In this document: positions 7,678-17,789 of the stretch, one piece after another
Numbering within the stretch: position 1 is the first letter of the stretch
Layout of the letters: each line of letters starts with the position of its first letter
Assembly (NCBI GenBank): GCA_002787535.1
Contig: PCXB01000024.1
Span: 1-46,982 of the forward strand
Direction of reading: 5' to 3'
Length of the DNA stretch: 46,982 nt
Origin: Deltaproteobacteria bacterium CG11_big_fil_rev_8_21_14_0_20_45_16
Lineage (GTDB): Bacteria; Bdellovibrionota; UBA2394
Notes under the pieces: generated by a model
The model's input: only the letters and a program-made list of their open reading frames with translations
Database searches by the model: none
What the model was told of the DNA's origin: nothing
Position numbers and translations under genes: made by a program

Positions 7678-10308
7678 ATGTCGAAGTCTGTTCGCGAGCT
7701 GAGAGAGCTTTTTTTAAGTTATTTTGAGTCCCAGGGTCACCGACGCATTCGCTCCTCGGCACTTATTCCACATAATGATCCGACATTACTATTTACGAAT
7801 GCCGGAATGGTGCAATTCAAGGATTATTTTACGGGCAAAGAAAAGCCTAAGGATCCACGGGCGACGACTTGTCAAAAGTGTGTTCGGGCCGGCGGAAAGC
7901 ACAATGACTTAGAAAGTGTAGGTCGAACCAAGCGTCACCACACATTTTTTGAAATGCTTGGAAACTTTTCCTTTGGCGATTATTTCAAAGAGAAAGCTAT
8001 TGAGTTTGCATGGGAATTTTTGACTGAAAAAGTGAGTTTGCCCAAAAATAAACTCTGGGTGTCGGTATTCCGCGACGATGATGAAGCTTTTGATATTTGG
8101 ACTAAGCAAATCGGCGTGCCGAAGGATCGAGTCGTTAGAATGGATGAAGCATCCAATTTTTGGGGCATGGGCGATACAGGTCCCTGTGGTCCCTGCACGG
8201 AAATCCATTTCGATCGTGGTGAAAGTTTTGGCGAAGACGAAACAATTTTTGATGGCGGCGAAAGATTCTTGGAAATATGGAATCTAGTCTTCATGCAATT
8301 TGAACGATTTGAAGATGGAAAGATGATCAAACTTCCAAAACCCTCCGTCGATACAGGCATGGGCCTTGAGCGCTTAGCTAGCGTCGTTCAAAATGTGGAC
8401 AGCAATTATGACACCGATGGAATGCAGTCGATCCTGCAAGGTTTTGCAAAAATTACGGGTAAAGTTTATGGAAAGAATCTTCATGATGATGTGGCCCTTA
8501 AAGTTCTTACGGATCATATTCGGGCTTGTACGTTTTTAATTTCAGATGGGGTGCAGCCCGGGAACGAGGGTCGCTCCTATGTTTTACGACGAATCTTGAG
8601 ACGAGCAATTCGATTTGGCAAAAATTTGGGCTGCGAGCGCCCTTTCTTTTATCAAGGTGTGGCCCATGTTATTAAAGAAATGGGCGAGGCTTATCCCGAG
8701 CTTGTTCAAAACCAAGCCGCGGTGACAAAGATTGTTCAGGTTGAAGAAGAGAAGTTTTTTGAGACATTAGAATCAGGACTGAAACTTTTGGAAGAAAGAA
8801 TGAAAGGCTTGCGAAAATCGGATGCCTTGGACGGTGCGGTGGCTTTTCAGCTTTATGACACCTTTGGATTTCCATTGGATTTGACTGAGATGATCCTGGA
8901 AGAGCGACAGATGAAGCTTGATCACAAAGGATTTGAAAAAGCTCTTGAAGAGCAGCGAGAGAGAAGTCGGAAAGCTTGGAAGGGCAGTGGCCAGCGCGCG
9001 GTTGAAGATGTTTATCGCGGCATTCAAACAGCCGCTAAAGAATTTAAATTTGTCGGTTACGAAAAGCTTAAGACGGATGCAAAAATTGTGGCGATTCTCA
9101 ATGATGGCAAAGAAGTAAACCAGCTGTCCGAGGGCGATGAGGCAGAAATTATTATAGATCAATGCCCTTTTTATGCGGAGTCCGGCGGGCAAGTGGGCGA
9201 CAAAGGGTCGCTTGAGTCTTCGGCGGGAATCTTTAGAGTTGAAGATTGCCAGAAACCTGTCGGGAGTTTTCATAGTTTAATAGGAAAGCTCGAGAGGGGT
9301 CAGATGAAATCCGGAGATGCGGTTAGCGCCAAGGTAGATGAAAACTTGCGTAGACGTACGCGTATTCATCATACGATGACCCACGTGATGCACTGGGCTT
9401 TACAAAAGGTTTTAGGTGGTCATATCAAGCAGGCCGGAAGCTTGGTCGGTCCCGATTATTTACGATTCGATTTTTCACATTTTCAAGGGGTAAGCAAAGA
9501 TGAATTGCGAAGGATTGAGAGTCTTTGTAATCAGAAAATCTGGGAAAATCCCTTATTGGATTTGGTGGAGGAAGACCTTGAAAAGGCCATAGCTTCTGGA
9601 GCTAAAGCTTTCTTTGAGGACAAGTATTCCGATCGTGTTCGAGTCTTGAGAATCGGAGACTTTTCCATCGAGCTTTGTGGCGGAACACATGCCAAGAGTT
9701 TAGCCGAAGCGGGAGTTTTTAAAATAATTCAAGAGTCGAGCGTCGCTTCAGGAGTTCGTCGGATCGTCGCCGTAACCGGAGAAGCCGCCTACGATTATAT
9801 TCTCGAAGAAGAGGCGATGCTGGATCAAGTCGCCGAAAAGTTAAAAGCACCGAAAAAGGAGTTAAATGCCAGAGTTGAAAAGTTGCTCAAGGAGCGGGCA
9901 GAGCTTCAGAAAAAGTTGGGTCAAAAATCCACAGCTTCATCCTCAGATTTTGAAAGTCTTGTAAAAGATTACGGCTCCGTGGCAGTTTTGATTGAATTAC
10001 CCAAAGTAGAAAATTCGAAAGATCTTCGACCGATTGCGGATGACTACAAGAATCGAATGAAAACAGGTGTTGTTTTATTGGGCGCTCTCGAAGAGGGAAA
10101 GGCCACTGTCGTTGTTTCAGTTTCTAAAGATTTGGCCGAGAGATTCAAAACAACAGATTTGGTCCGAAAGATTGGAGAGGCTCTAGGGGGCAAAGGTGGC
10201 GGACGGTCGGATTTTGCTCAAGTGGGCGGCCCCAAAGTAGAAGCTTTAAATGTCGAATTATTGGAAAATCTCACCAAAAAGCATATTGAAGGCCTTAAAT
10301 TGTCTTAA
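7678..10308 (+). CDS. alaS: Alanyl-tRNA synthetase
   Basis: An 876-residue enzyme that charges tRNA-Ala. The class II catalytic core opens with LRELFLSYFESQGHRRIRSS and contains FTNAGMVQFKDYF and GPCGPCTEIHFDRG. The editing domain has HHTMTHVMHWAL and the Zn/editing motif ELCGGTHAKS. The C-terminal DHHA1/C-Ala region ends with GGKGGGRSDFAQVGG. The length is normal for bacterial AlaS. The ribosome site is poor. It ends 23 bp from a convergent minus-strand gene. RecA, often upstream of alaS elsewhere, is absent. Confidence 0.97.
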   Translation: MSKSVRELRELFLSYFESQGHRRIRSSALIPHNDPTLLFTNAGMVQFKDYFTGKEKPKDPRATTCQKCVRAGGKHNDLESVGRTKRHHTFFEMLGNFSFGDYFKEKAIEFAWEFLTEKVSLPKNKLWVSVFRDDDEAFDIWTKQIGVPKDRVVRMDEASNFWGMGDTGPCGPCTEIHFDRGESFGEDETIFDGGERFLEIWNLVFMQFERFEDGKMIKLPKPSVDTGMGLERLASVVQNVDSNYDTDGMQSILQGFAKITGKVYGKNLHDDVALKVLTDHIRACTFLISDGVQPGNEGRSYVLRRILRRAIRFGKNLGCERPFFYQGVAHVIKEMGEAYPELVQNQAAVTKIVQVEEEKFFETLESGLKLLEERMKGLRKSDALDGAVAFQLYDTFGFPLDLTEMILEERQMKLDHKGFEKALEEQRERSRKAWKGSGQRAVEDVYRGIQTAAKEFKFVGYEKLKTDAKIVAILNDGKEVNQLSEGDEAEIIIDQCPFYAESGGQVGDKGSLESSAGIFRVEDCQKPVGSFHSLIGKLERGQMKSGDAVSAKVDENLRRRTRIHHTMTHVMHWALQKVLGGHIKQAGSLVGPDYLRFDFSHFQGVSKDELRRIESLCNQKIWENPLLDLVEEDLEKAIASGAKAFFEDKYSDRVRVLRIGDFSIELCGGTHAKSLAEAGVFKIIQESSVASGVRRIVAVTGEAAYDYILEEEAMLDQVAEKLKAPKKELNARVEKLLKERAELQKKLGQKSTASSSDFESLVKDYGSVAVLIELPKVENSKDLRPIADDYKNRMKTGVVLLGALEEGKATVVVSVSKDLAERFKTTDLVRKIGEALGGKGGGRSDFAQVGGPKVEALNVELLENLTKKHIEGLKLS

Positions 10309-10311
10309 GGC
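10292..10311. terminator. Weak hairpin at the convergent alaS / TPR gene ends
   Basis: GCCTTAA (10292-10298) and TTAAGGC (10305-10311) form a 7-bp stem with a 6-nt loop overlapping the alaS stop codon. A short TTT and then GC-rich sequence follow, so it is a poor intrinsic terminator, though it sits where the two converging transcripts must end. Confidence 0.3.
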
Positions 10312-10331
10312 TTTGGGCGTGTTCCTAAGAC

Positions 10332-11126
10332 TTACTTCCTTTTTATTTTCTTAAGGGACCCATTTTTTCGCTTTGATTTTACCTTGGACTTTAAAGTTTT
10401 TGATTTTTTGGCAGTCGCCTTCGGCCCAAAACTTAATTGTACATAAGATTGGGCGGAGCGATTATTTGGATCTATTTTGAGAGCTTTCTTCCACGCCTTT
10501 ATGGCTTGCGAAAGATTATTGGCTGCGTAGTAGGTTACCCCGAGGGCCACCCAAAAAGGCGAATAGTTGGCGGCCTTGGGCTTATATTTATTAAATAGTC
10601 TGAGTGCCTTCTCTTTTTGTCCCGACTCCCGATAAGCTGTCGCCAATTTCGTCTGTAAGTCAATATATCCAGGACACAGATGGACCGCTGACTCATAAGA
10701 ACTAATGGCTGCTTTGTACTCGCCTACACCGTTATAGAGATCTCCTATTTCGCCGAACAAATTAGCGATTTTGGACATCAATAGCGGGTCCATAGCGCCT
10801 CGACCGGAAGCTCCATATTTTAGAAGTTTTTCGTAAATTTCTTTGGCCTTTTTTCCAAAGCCAAGATTGTTATACAAAATGGAGAGATTAAGAGCGGCCT
10901 CCATATAATTTGCATTAATTTTGAGAGCTTTTTGGAAGCAATATTCTGCAGCCGTAAAATTGCCCCGATCAGCATAACAGAGGCCCAAAAAATTATGCAC
11001 ATCAGCTAAAGGATGACTTTTCAGAATTTCGACAAATATTCTCTCAGCCTTTTCGTATTCTTTGGCGCGGGCAAGATCTTTGCCTAACTGAATTTGATTT
11101 TTAAGTTCTGATGATGCAAGCTTCAT
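10332..11126 (-). CDS. TPR-repeat protein with a basic C-terminal tail
   Basis: A 264-residue cytoplasmic protein (no signal peptide). It is made of about five to six tetratricopeptide repeats, e.g. AEYCFQKALKINANYMEAALNL, ISSYESAVHLCPGYIDLQTKL and AIKAWKKALKIDPNNRSA. TPRs are protein-protein scaffolds. The last 35 residues are almost all Lys, Arg and Ser, which could bind nucleic acid or membrane. Its ATG overlaps the bamD stop as ATGA, so it is translationally coupled to bamD. No specific function can be named. Similar TPR genes in deltaproteobacterial-type genomes are often tied to gliding or social motility, but that is only context. Confidence 0.8.
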   Translation of the reverse strand: MKLASSELKNQIQLGKDLARAKEYEKAERIFVEILKSHPLADVHNFLGLCYADRGNFTAAEYCFQKALKINANYMEAALNLSILYNNLGFGKKAKEIYEKLLKYGASGRGAMDPLLMSKIANLFGEIGDLYNGVGEYKAAISSYESAVHLCPGYIDLQTKLATAYRESGQKEKALRLFNKYKPKAANYSPFWVALGVTYYAANNLSQAIKAWKKALKIDPNNRSAQSYVQLSFGPKATAKKSKTLKSKVKSKRKNGSLKKIKRK

Positions 11127-11863
11127 GGTCGTATCATAGTCCTGAATTCTGAGCTTGGGTACCTAGTTTGAAAAATTTTTGAGAGTTCGTCCGCCTGCTC
11201 GCCCTGTCCGCCGCTCCTCAACATTTTAATTTGTCTTGCAAACGACTCTTCAGCAATCTTTTGGTCCGAATAGACATCGGCAACTTCGCCATATCTTTTG
11301 GCCGCAGCCAAAAAGTCCTCCTTTTTTTCGTAAAACCTTCCAATCTCATATATTTTTTCGGCTAATTCGGACTGAGCTCGGTCCACTTGCTTTTGAGCTT
11401 CATCGACATATTCGCAGTTCGGATAATCAACAAGAAGCCGTGTAAAGGTGTCGGCGGCCCGTCGTGTCGCTCGACTGTCTCTCTGAACATTACTAGGCAT
11501 TTGGTTCGCAAATGATAGTCCCATCCGATACAAGGCGTATGGTAGTTTGTCGTTACCCGGATAAGTTTTTACAAATTCTTCGTAGGATGTGGCGGCTACT
11601 GAAAAGGATTCTTCCTTAAAATACGAATCGGCCACTCTCAAATCCGCCTGAGCTTGGTAAGGGCTTGAGGGAAACTCAGTTTTAATCCGATAAAACTGAG
11701 TTCGAGCTTCATCAAAAAACTCATCGTCAAACAAGCGTTCCGCTTCGGCCATGGTACCTTCGGGTGTATCGAGATTTTTAACTTTTGTTGAGCAAGCGAT
11801 GCCCGCCAAAAGGACTGCCAAGAAAATAAGAGATATTTGGTATTTCAACATCGTGGCGCTCAT
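11123..11863 (-). CDS. bamD: BamD-like outer-membrane assembly lipoprotein
   Basis: A 246-residue lipoprotein with an N-terminal signal peptide and lipobox Cys24 (LLAGIAC). Five TPR-like helical pairs follow, the first of the BamD type (AERLFDDEFFDEARTQFYRI, then EFPSSPYQAQADLRVADSYF). BamD is the essential periplasmic partner of BamA in beta-barrel insertion. I use the ATG at 11863, which follows the rlmE stop codon by one base (TAGAATG); an ATG at 11851 is the alternative. A YbgF/CpoB-like periplasmic TPR protein is the main competing assignment, but the pattern and length favour BamD. Confidence 0.8.
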   Translation of the reverse strand: MSATMLKYQISLIFLAVLLAGIACSTKVKNLDTPEGTMAEAERLFDDEFFDEARTQFYRIKTEFPSSPYQAQADLRVADSYFKEESFSVAATSYEEFVKTYPGNDKLPYALYRMGLSFANQMPSNVQRDSRATRRAADTFTRLLVDYPNCEYVDEAQKQVDRAQSELAEKIYEIGRFYEKKEDFLAAAKRYGEVADVYSDQKIAEESFARQIKMLRSGGQGEQADELSKIFQTRYPSSEFRTMIRP

Positions 11864-11864
11864 T

Positions 11865-12464
11865 CTAGGGTCGGTAGCGCCGGCCGACAAAATAAATTTC
11901 CTTAGATTCTTTATGGGTCGAGGGTGGCTTGTAAAGCTTTGATAATTTGAAGCTTTTGCCCCAGTCTTTGCTCGCCGCTACGGTGTCCTCCGATTGAAAG
12001 AGCTTCACGACGAAGTGACCACCCGGCTTGAGCTGCTTCTGAGCCAAGTCAAAAGCCCTCGTGACGAGTTCTAAGGATCGAGCCGAGTCCACGAGCTTGG
12101 CTCCAGAGGTAAAAGGGGCCAAATCAGACACGACTACGTCCATAGGAGGAAGATTATTTGGGAGGGGATCGAGGACCGACTGCTGCAGGAATTCGAAATC
12201 CAAGCCCATTTTTTCAATTTTTTGAAGAGCCGTAATAGAAAGGCTCTGCTGGTCTACGGCCCATAAGTGGCCCTTTTTTCCAATACATTCAATGAGATAC
12301 TCCGTCCAGCTTCCAGGCGCTGCACCTAGATCCATTACGCTATTCCCTTTAGAGAGAATCTTGTACTTCTCTTGGATGTTTTTCAGCTTATAAACACTTC
12401 TAGCAGAATATTTTTCCTTCTTTGCTTTATAGAAGTAGAAGTCTTTTACATGCTCTTTCTTCAC
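11865..12464 (-). CDS. rlmE: 23S rRNA 2'-O-methyltransferase RlmE/FtsJ
   Basis: Methylates the 2'-OH of a uridine in the 23S rRNA A-loop, using S-adenosylmethionine. From the GTG at 12464 it has 199 residues. The SAM motif DLGAAPGSW is at 45-53. The KDKE tetrad fits by spacing: Lys26, Asp114 (VVSDLAP), Lys154 (VVKLF) and Glu189. The GTG is chosen because a perfect Shine-Dalgarno (GGAGGG at 12468-12473) precedes it; the longer frame to 12518 lacks one. Its first 15 bases overlap the 5' end of the divergent hemW gene. It heads the rlmE-bamD-TPR unit. Confidence 0.92.
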   Translation of the reverse strand: MKKEHVKDFYFYKAKKEKYSARSVYKLKNIQEKYKILSKGNSVMDLGAAPGSWTEYLIECIGKKGHLWAVDQQSLSITALQKIEKMGLDFEFLQQSVLDPLPNNLPPMDVVVSDLAPFTSGAKLVDSARSLELVTRAFDLAQKQLKPGGHFVVKLFQSEDTVAASKDWGKSFKLSKLYKPPSTHKESKEIYFVGRRYRP

Positions 12465-13610
12465 GAGCCCTCCATACCTGAGTTTGTCTATATACACTAC
12501 CCCGTTTGTCAGCATCATTGTAGCTATTGTGATTTTAATGTTCGTTCACGAAAAAGTCTGGCGGCGGAGTTTTCGGACTCGTTCACCGACAAGTGGTTGG
12601 AAGCCATCGAGAAGCATCTCCAAAGTCTTTGGCGAGATTCCTCAAAACAAAGCATTCTCCGCAGTTTGTATCTTGGCGGAGGTACACCCTCACTTTTGGA
12701 GCCGGAGCAGCTTCGGCGTTTATTGGACATTTTGTCCAAATTTTATGATCTATCCAAACTTGAAGAATTTAGCCTGGAGGCCAATCCCGAGAATCTCAAT
12801 CTTCAAAAAATTCAGGCCTACCGTGATCTAAAAATATCAAGATTGAGTCTAGGGGTTCAATCTTGGGAACCTATCGAATTAAAACGACTTGAACGTTTGG
12901 CGACCTACTCTCAGATGGAGAAATGTATTGAAGATATTCGGGGATATTTTGAGAATTTTAATTTGGATTTGATGATTGGAATTCCAAATCAAAACATTGA
13001 AAGCTTGAAGCGTAGCCTCGATAAATTGCTTAGTTATTCTCCACCTCATTTATCGGTTTATCTTCTCACGATAGCGTCGGAACATATTTGGTTCCAGTCG
13101 AAAACAATGAAGCCACTTATTCCGAAGGATGAACTCGCGGCAGAATTTTATGAGATTGTCAGTCAGAGATTGGGCGCGGCTTCTTACGAGCATTATGAGG
13201 TCTCGAATTTCGCCAAAAGCAGTTACCGAAGTCTTCACAATTCGAATTATTGGAACACTCGTTCTAGTTATCTTGGATTAGGACCCGGCGCGCACTCGTA
13301 TTTTGCAAATCCGCCCACCCGCTGTTTCAATATTTTAGATATGAAATCCTGGCTGGAGAGCGAGACTGGATTTGCCGAGACCGAAAAATTGAGTGAGGAA
13401 CAACAGGCGATAGAAGAAATGTATTTAAGACTCCGCACCCGCAAAGGTCTCGAGTTCTCTGACTTTGACGCTTCCTTGGTGGGCCAACTCGTAGATGAAG
13501 GCCTTCTCGAGCGTCAGTCTTCTGACACTTTCAGCATTGCGGAGCAGCATTGGGCGCTATTGGATGCCATTGCAGGAAGATTGCTGCGAGGTCGACTGGC
13601 TAGGAAATAG
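12450..13610 (+). CDS. hemW: HemW-type radical SAM protein (heme chaperone)
   Basis: A 386-residue radical SAM protein. The cluster motif C-x3-C-x2-C is at Cys20, Cys24 and Cys27 (QHHCSYCDFN), followed by SLYLGGGTPSLL, the GVQSWEP segment, LDLMIGIPNQ and the HemW C-terminal domain with SYEHYEVSNFA and YLGLGPGAHSYF. HemW lacks HemN's fourth Cys and acts as a heme-trafficking chaperone rather than coproporphyrinogen oxidase; here Phe follows CSYCD, as in HemW. The ATG at 12450 leaves 12 residues before the conserved VYIHYPVC. It overlaps head-to-head with rlmE by 15 bp and precedes grpE by 31 bp, a common hemW-heat-shock neighbourhood. Confidence 0.93.
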   Translation: MLFLHEPSIPEFVYIHYPVCQHHCSYCDFNVRSRKSLAAEFSDSFTDKWLEAIEKHLQSLWRDSSKQSILRSLYLGGGTPSLLEPEQLRRLLDILSKFYDLSKLEEFSLEANPENLNLQKIQAYRDLKISRLSLGVQSWEPIELKRLERLATYSQMEKCIEDIRGYFENFNLDLMIGIPNQNIESLKRSLDKLLSYSPPHLSVYLLTIASEHIWFQSKTMKPLIPKDELAAEFYEIVSQRLGAASYEHYEVSNFAKSSYRSLHNSNYWNTRSSYLGLGPGAHSYFANPPTRCFNILDMKSWLESETGFAETEKLSEEQQAIEEMYLRLRTRKGLEFSDFDASLVGQLVDEGLLERQSSDTFSIAEQHWALLDAIAGRLLRGRLARK

Positions 13611-13641
13611 TGAGTTTCTGCCGTAAAATAGTACATTAGGC

Positions 13642-14253
13642 ATGTCAAAAAAGAGGGGGCCCAATCCAACAGACGATCTTATTGATCAGGCGCTTCGTGG
13701 ACTCGATGAATCTGGCGAGATGATTCAAGTCATTATCGACGGTCAACCAGAGTCGAACGAATCCCGATCAAGAGATTGTGAACCGCAAAGTCACGGCAAG
13801 GAAGCTGTGGCCCGTATTGACGTGCAGCAGTTTGTTGAAAAAGAAGTTTATATGCGACTTGCTGCTGACTTCGATAATTTTCGGCGTCGCGCTTTGAAAG
13901 AAAGAAAGGAGTGGGAGCGGCAGGGTCAAGATAAAGTACTGCGCGAGCTCCTCGATATTCTTGATAACTTTCAACGTGGTCTCGATCAGTTTAAGTCGGA
14001 TGATGGGGCTCTGGCGACAGGCATGCGAATGGTTTTTTCACAGGTTGAATTTTTGATTAAATCGCAGGGCTTGGAAAGAATTCCGACCATTGGGACTAAA
14101 TTTGATCCTGCTTTTCATGAGGCGGTCGCGAGAATTCAAGATCCTTCGAAAGAAAATGGAAGCATCATTGAGGAATTGAAGTGTGGGTTTCGCTGGTCCG
14201 ATAGGCTTTTGAGACCGGCCAGTGTTGTTGTTATCAAGAACGAAGATGCGTAA
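13642..14253 (+). CDS. grpE: Nucleotide exchange factor GrpE
   Basis: A 203-residue co-chaperone that releases ADP from DnaK. A poorly conserved acidic N-terminus (1-60) leads into the long dimer helix (about 65-115, MRLAADFDNFRRRALKERKE). The C-terminal beta domain has TKFDPAFHEAVARI and the signature CGFRWSDRLLRPASVVV. It lies ten bases before dnaK in the order hemW-grpE-dnaK. No HrcA gene or CIRCE element is seen upstream, so heat-shock control is not evident from the sequence. Confidence 0.95.
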   Translation: MSKKRGPNPTDDLIDQALRGLDESGEMIQVIIDGQPESNESRSRDCEPQSHGKEAVARIDVQQFVEKEVYMRLAADFDNFRRRALKERKEWERQGQDKVLRELLDILDNFQRGLDQFKSDDGALATGMRMVFSQVEFLIKSQGLERIPTIGTKFDPAFHEAVARIQDPSKENGSIIEELKCGFRWSDRLLRPASVVVIKNEDA

Positions 14254-14262
14254 GGGGGCACC

Positions 14263-16086
14263 GTGGCAAACGTAATTGGAATAGATTTAGGAACGACCAA
14301 TTCCTGTGTTTGTGTGATGGAAGGTGGAAAGCCTGTTGTAATTCCCAACTCAGAAGGTGCACGAACGACGCCATCGATGGTTGCCCTAACTGAAAAAGGT
14401 GAACGTCTGGTAGGTCAAATTGCTAAGCGACAAGCCGTGACGAACAGCTCTCGAATGATTTACGCTGTTAAGAGATTAATTGGTCGAAAATTTGACGATG
14501 AAGTCGTTCAGCGCGCTAAGGATGTTTTGGCCTATGGAGTCGGTAAGGCAGACAATGGCGATGCTTGGGTGGAAGTGGACGGAAATAAATTTAGTCCAAG
14601 TGAAATATCTTCGATGATTTTAAAGAAAATGAAAGGGATTGCGGAGGATTATCTTGGCCAAGAAGTTTCGGAAGCCGTAATTACTGTTCCCGCTTACTTT
14701 AATGATGCTCAAAGGCAGGCGACTAAAGATGCGGGTCGAATTGCGGGTCTAAATGTTCTTCGTATTATCAATGAGCCCACGGCGGCTGCTCTAGCCTATG
14801 GAATGGACAAAGATGGAACCGAGCGAATAGCTGTTTTTGACTTGGGCGGAGGAACTTTTGACGTCTCGGTGTTGGAATTGAGTGAAGGTGTTTATGAAGT
14901 TAAGTCGACCAATGGCGATACGTTCTTGGGAGGCGAGGATTTCGACCAGAAAATCATGAATCATCTTATTGATGAGTTTAAAAAAACCGAAAATATTGAT
15001 TTGCGTTCTGATCCTTTAGCCTTGCAGCGTATTAAAGAAGCTGCGGAGAAAACTAAACACGAACTTTCTTCGTCGGAAGACACAAATATTGAGTTGCCCT
15101 TTATTACGGCCGTGGATGGAGCGCCTAAGCATCTCAAGATGACGATGACCCGATCGCAGTTAAACGAGCTTTGTTTGGATTTATTGGATCGACTTGCGGC
15201 TCCTTGCGAGCAGGCTATTACCGATGCGGGAGTAAGCGCCCAGCAGATTGACAAGGTTCTTTTGGTAGGTGGTATGACTCGAATGCCTGCCGTACGCGAG
15301 AGAGTATCCAAAATTTTTGGAAAGGAAGGCGATGCCAGTTTGAACCCCGATGAAGTCGTTGCTATTGGGGCATCTGTTCAGGCTGGAATTTTGACCGGCG
15401 AAGTTTCTGATGTTTTGCTTTTGGATGTGACCCCACTTTCGATAGGTATCGAAACCAAAGGTGGTGTCTTTACCAAAATCATCGAACGAAACACAACCAT
15501 TCCGACGAAAAAATCCAAGGTATTTACGACGGCGGAAGACAATCAATCCTTCGTTAGTGTTCACGTCCTTCAGGGTGAGCGAGAGCTCGTTGAATTCAAC
15601 AAAAGTTTAGCTAAGTTTGAACTAACCGATATCCCACCAGCCCCTCGAGGGGTTCCGCAAATCGAAGTTACATTTTCGATTGATTCAAACGGCATCGTAG
15701 ACGTTAAAGCTCAGGATCTCGGCACCGGTCGTGAGCAAAATATCAAGGTCAGGAGCTCATCAGGTCTCAATGAAACTGAGATCGGTCGTATTATTTCGGA
15801 TGCTCAAACACATGCCGAAACTGATGCTAAGGCTAAAGAGCTTGCAGATATCAAAAACGAACTTGAGACCCTTATCTTTACATCAGAAAAATCTGTTAAT
15901 GAGTTTGAAAACGAGTTAGCTTCTGATTTGATAGAGCGAGTAACGAAAGCTCTCGCGGAGGCAAAGAAGGCTCTAGAATCTGATGATGTTGAACAAGTTC
16001 GAACGACAAAAGGCGATCTTAACGAAGCGGCCCATTCGCTTGCTGAGCAGATTTATGGACAGCTTGCGGGCGGCACTCAAGAGTAG
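14263..16086 (+). CDS. dnaK: Hsp70 chaperone DnaK (short C-terminus)
   Basis: A 607-residue Hsp70. The GTG start at 14263 gives the canonical [16 protein letters not shown]. The ATPase domain shows the phosphate loops, [26 protein letters not shown] and [11 protein letters not shown]. The linker is [16 protein letters not shown]. The substrate domain and helical lid follow. The protein ends at [15 protein letters not shown], so the disordered Gly-rich tail and the acidic EEV-type end of most DnaKs (about 630-640 residues) are missing. The next gene starts inside its 3' end. No dnaJ follows. Confidence 0.96.
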   Translation: MANVIGIDLGTTNSCVCVMEGGKPVVIPNSEGARTTPSMVALTEKGERLVGQIAKRQAVTNSSRMIYAVKRLIGRKFDDEVVQRAKDVLAYGVGKADNGDAWVEVDGNKFSPSEISSMILKKMKGIAEDYLGQEVSEAVITVPAYFNDAQRQATKDAGRIAGLNVLRIINEPTAAALAYGMDKDGTERIAVFDLGGGTFDVSVLELSEGVYEVKSTNGDTFLGGEDFDQKIMNHLIDEFKKTENIDLRSDPLALQRIKEAAEKTKHELSSSEDTNIELPFITAVDGAPKHLKMTMTRSQLNELCLDLLDRLAAPCEQAITDAGVSAQQIDKVLLVGGMTRMPAVRERVSKIFGKEGDASLNPDEVVAIGASVQAGILTGEVSDVLLLDVTPLSIGIETKGGVFTKIIERNTTIPTKKSKVFTTAEDNQSFVSVHVLQGERELVEFNKSLAKFELTDIPPAPRGVPQIEVTFSIDSNGIVDVKAQDLGTGREQNIKVRSSSGLNETEIGRIISDAQTHAETDAKAKELADIKNELETLIFTSEKSVNEFENELASDLIERVTKALAEAKKALESDDVEQVRTTKGDLNEAAHSLAEQIYGQLAGGTQE

Positions 16087-17725
16087 TTTTTTCACCATTA
16101 TTTTATTTAGTCTCTTGGGCTGCAGCCAGCATCGGGCCGACCAGGCCTATGTGGGTGTGCCGGGCGGCGACACGTCTTCAGTTGATTCTTTGGTTCAGGG
16201 ACTTCGGTACATTCGTGAGCATCCCGCTGAGCGCGAGGATGAGAGAGTTCAAAGATTTTTATGGCTAGATCAGTGGATTCAAAGTTTAGACGAATCCAAT
16301 CGACTGACACCCGAAATGGGTAGGGAATTTTTCCTGGATTTCAATTCTTTTGTAAAAGACCCCAGTCTTGGGCGAGCCTCATTGGAGACCATTGTAAGTC
16401 GAGCGGAAACTAAGCTCGGAAGAAATGTCGCTAATTATGAGCTTTATCTAAATATCTTGAAAGATCAGTCAATTGAATCAGCTTTGTCATATGTTCGAAG
16501 TATCGAGGATGATGGAATATCGGATCTCCATTTTCGGGCACAACAGCTTCTGAATCTTCAGAGCAATCGCGCTCTTTCGGAGTCCCGTAGAATTGGCGTT
16601 TTGATTCCTTTCAAGGGGGAATTTCAGGCTTACGGGCGGCAGGTGATGAATGCTGTTCAGGTGGCATCTAATCTTGCTTATTCCGATGGAGTGGAATTTT
16701 TGTTTCGAGATGCGGGCGAAACAGAAGACGAATTATTGGAAAGTTTTCAAAAACTTGTTTTAGAAGACAAGGTTGCGGGAATAATTGGGCCGATAAGTTC
16801 GGCGGCATCCGAGTTTGTGTTTGAAAGGGCACAGATAATGGGTGTGCCCGTTGTTTCTTTGGCGCCGCGTGAAAATCTAGAAATGTATGGACCTTATAGC
16901 TTTCGATCAACGCTAAGTTTAGAAGATCAAATTGAAGCTTTAGCAAAACTTATTCGAGAGAAAATGCGAGCAAAACGTGTGGGCATTTTGTATCCCGATT
17001 CGAGATATGGTTGGGATGCTTCGAAAATTGCCGAGAGAGCCTTCGATGAGCGGGGTGTTCAAATCAGGCAGTTTCAGATTTATCCTGAAGGCGCGACAGA
17101 TTTTAAGAATGAGCTTAAGCGAATGACTCGTCTGGACTACCCAAAACTAAGGGTCGCTGAGCTCTGTCCAAAAAGGGATCAAAGTGCCGACGAAGAGGCA
17201 GATCGACCGGCAAATCCCAACTGTGTCGAAAGCCTGAATGATTTGCCACCAATTTTAGATTTTGAAGTACTGCTTGTACCAGATTTTGCCGATACTGTGG
17301 GGCTCATGTTGCCCACATTACCTTTTCTTAAGATTTATGGTCTTCAGGTTGTGGGCTTATCTGGTTTGAACTCTATGAAGCTTGTCGAGCGGGGTCAGCA
17401 ACATGCAGAAGGCGTGATTTTCACTGACAGTTTTGATGTTGATAGTGCGAGTGTTCAAAATCGTTTGTTCTTGGAGAAATACGAAGAATTGGCGCAAGAA
17501 AAGCCAAGCAAACTCGCTGCTGAAGCTTTTGATGTATCCATGATTTTTGTAAGTCTGATGCGCAAGGCAAGTGGCGCAACGACAAGGGATCAGATTTTTT
17601 CGGGGCTTCGAAATTTATACAATTTCCCGGGTGTGACGGGTGAGATTTATGCCGATCAAGGTCAATTGCGAAAACGCGCTCGACTATTCATTGTCCGCGA
17701 CGGAAAAATTAAGTCTTTTCAATAG
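16055..17725 (+). CDS. LpoA/LppC-like periplasmic-binding-fold lipoprotein
   Basis: A 556-residue protein. From the ATG at 16055 it has a signal peptide with lipobox LLGC (Cys23). About 180 mainly helical residues follow, then a type I periplasmic-binding (Leu/Ile/Val-type) domain from about residue 185. That domain begins [20 protein letters not shown] and continues with [20 protein letters not shown] and [20 protein letters not shown]. This helical-plus-binding-fold layout is that of LpoA, the outer-membrane activator of penicillin-binding proteins; a ligand-binding ABC receptor is the alternative. A short insert with two Cys lies near residue 375. The gene starts 32 bases before the dnaK stop, implying coupling. 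Confidence 0.7.
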   Translation: MDSLRAALKSSFFTIILFSLLGCSQHRADQAYVGVPGGDTSSVDSLVQGLRYIREHPAEREDERVQRFLWLDQWIQSLDESNRLTPEMGREFFLDFNSFVKDPSLGRASLETIVSRAETKLGRNVANYELYLNILKDQSIESALSYVRSIEDDGISDLHFRAQQLLNLQSNRALSESRRIGVLIPFKGEFQAYGRQVMNAVQVASNLAYSDGVEFLFRDAGETEDELLESFQKLVLEDKVAGIIGPISSAASEFVFERAQIMGVPVVSLAPRENLEMYGPYSFRSTLSLEDQIEALAKLIREKMRAKRVGILYPDSRYGWDASKIAERAFDERGVQIRQFQIYPEGATDFKNELKRMTRLDYPKLRVAELCPKRDQSADEEADRPANPNCVESLNDLPPILDFEVLLVPDFADTVGLMLPTLPFLKIYGLQVVGLSGLNSMKLVERGQQHAEGVIFTDSFDVDSASVQNRLFLEKYEELAQEKPSKLAAEAFDVSMIFVSLMRKASGATTRDQIFSGLRNLYNFPGVTGEIYADQGQLRKRARLFIVRDGKIKSFQ

Positions 17726-17737
17726 GTTAATGCTGGT

Positions 17738-17764
17738 TTGACAATCGAGAGTGCCTGGGATAAC
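17738..17764 (+). promoter_or_regulatory. Possible sigma-70-type promoter
   Basis: A perfect -35 TTGACA (17738-17743) is followed after 15 bp by GATAAC (17759-17764; four of six to TATAAT). It lies 25 bases before the ATG at 17790. The -10 match and spacing are weak, but the -35 is exact and the 64-bp gap between genes is otherwise unexplained. Confidence 0.35.
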
Positions 17765-17789
17765 CCTCTAGAAAGTTTTTGGGGGTTCC

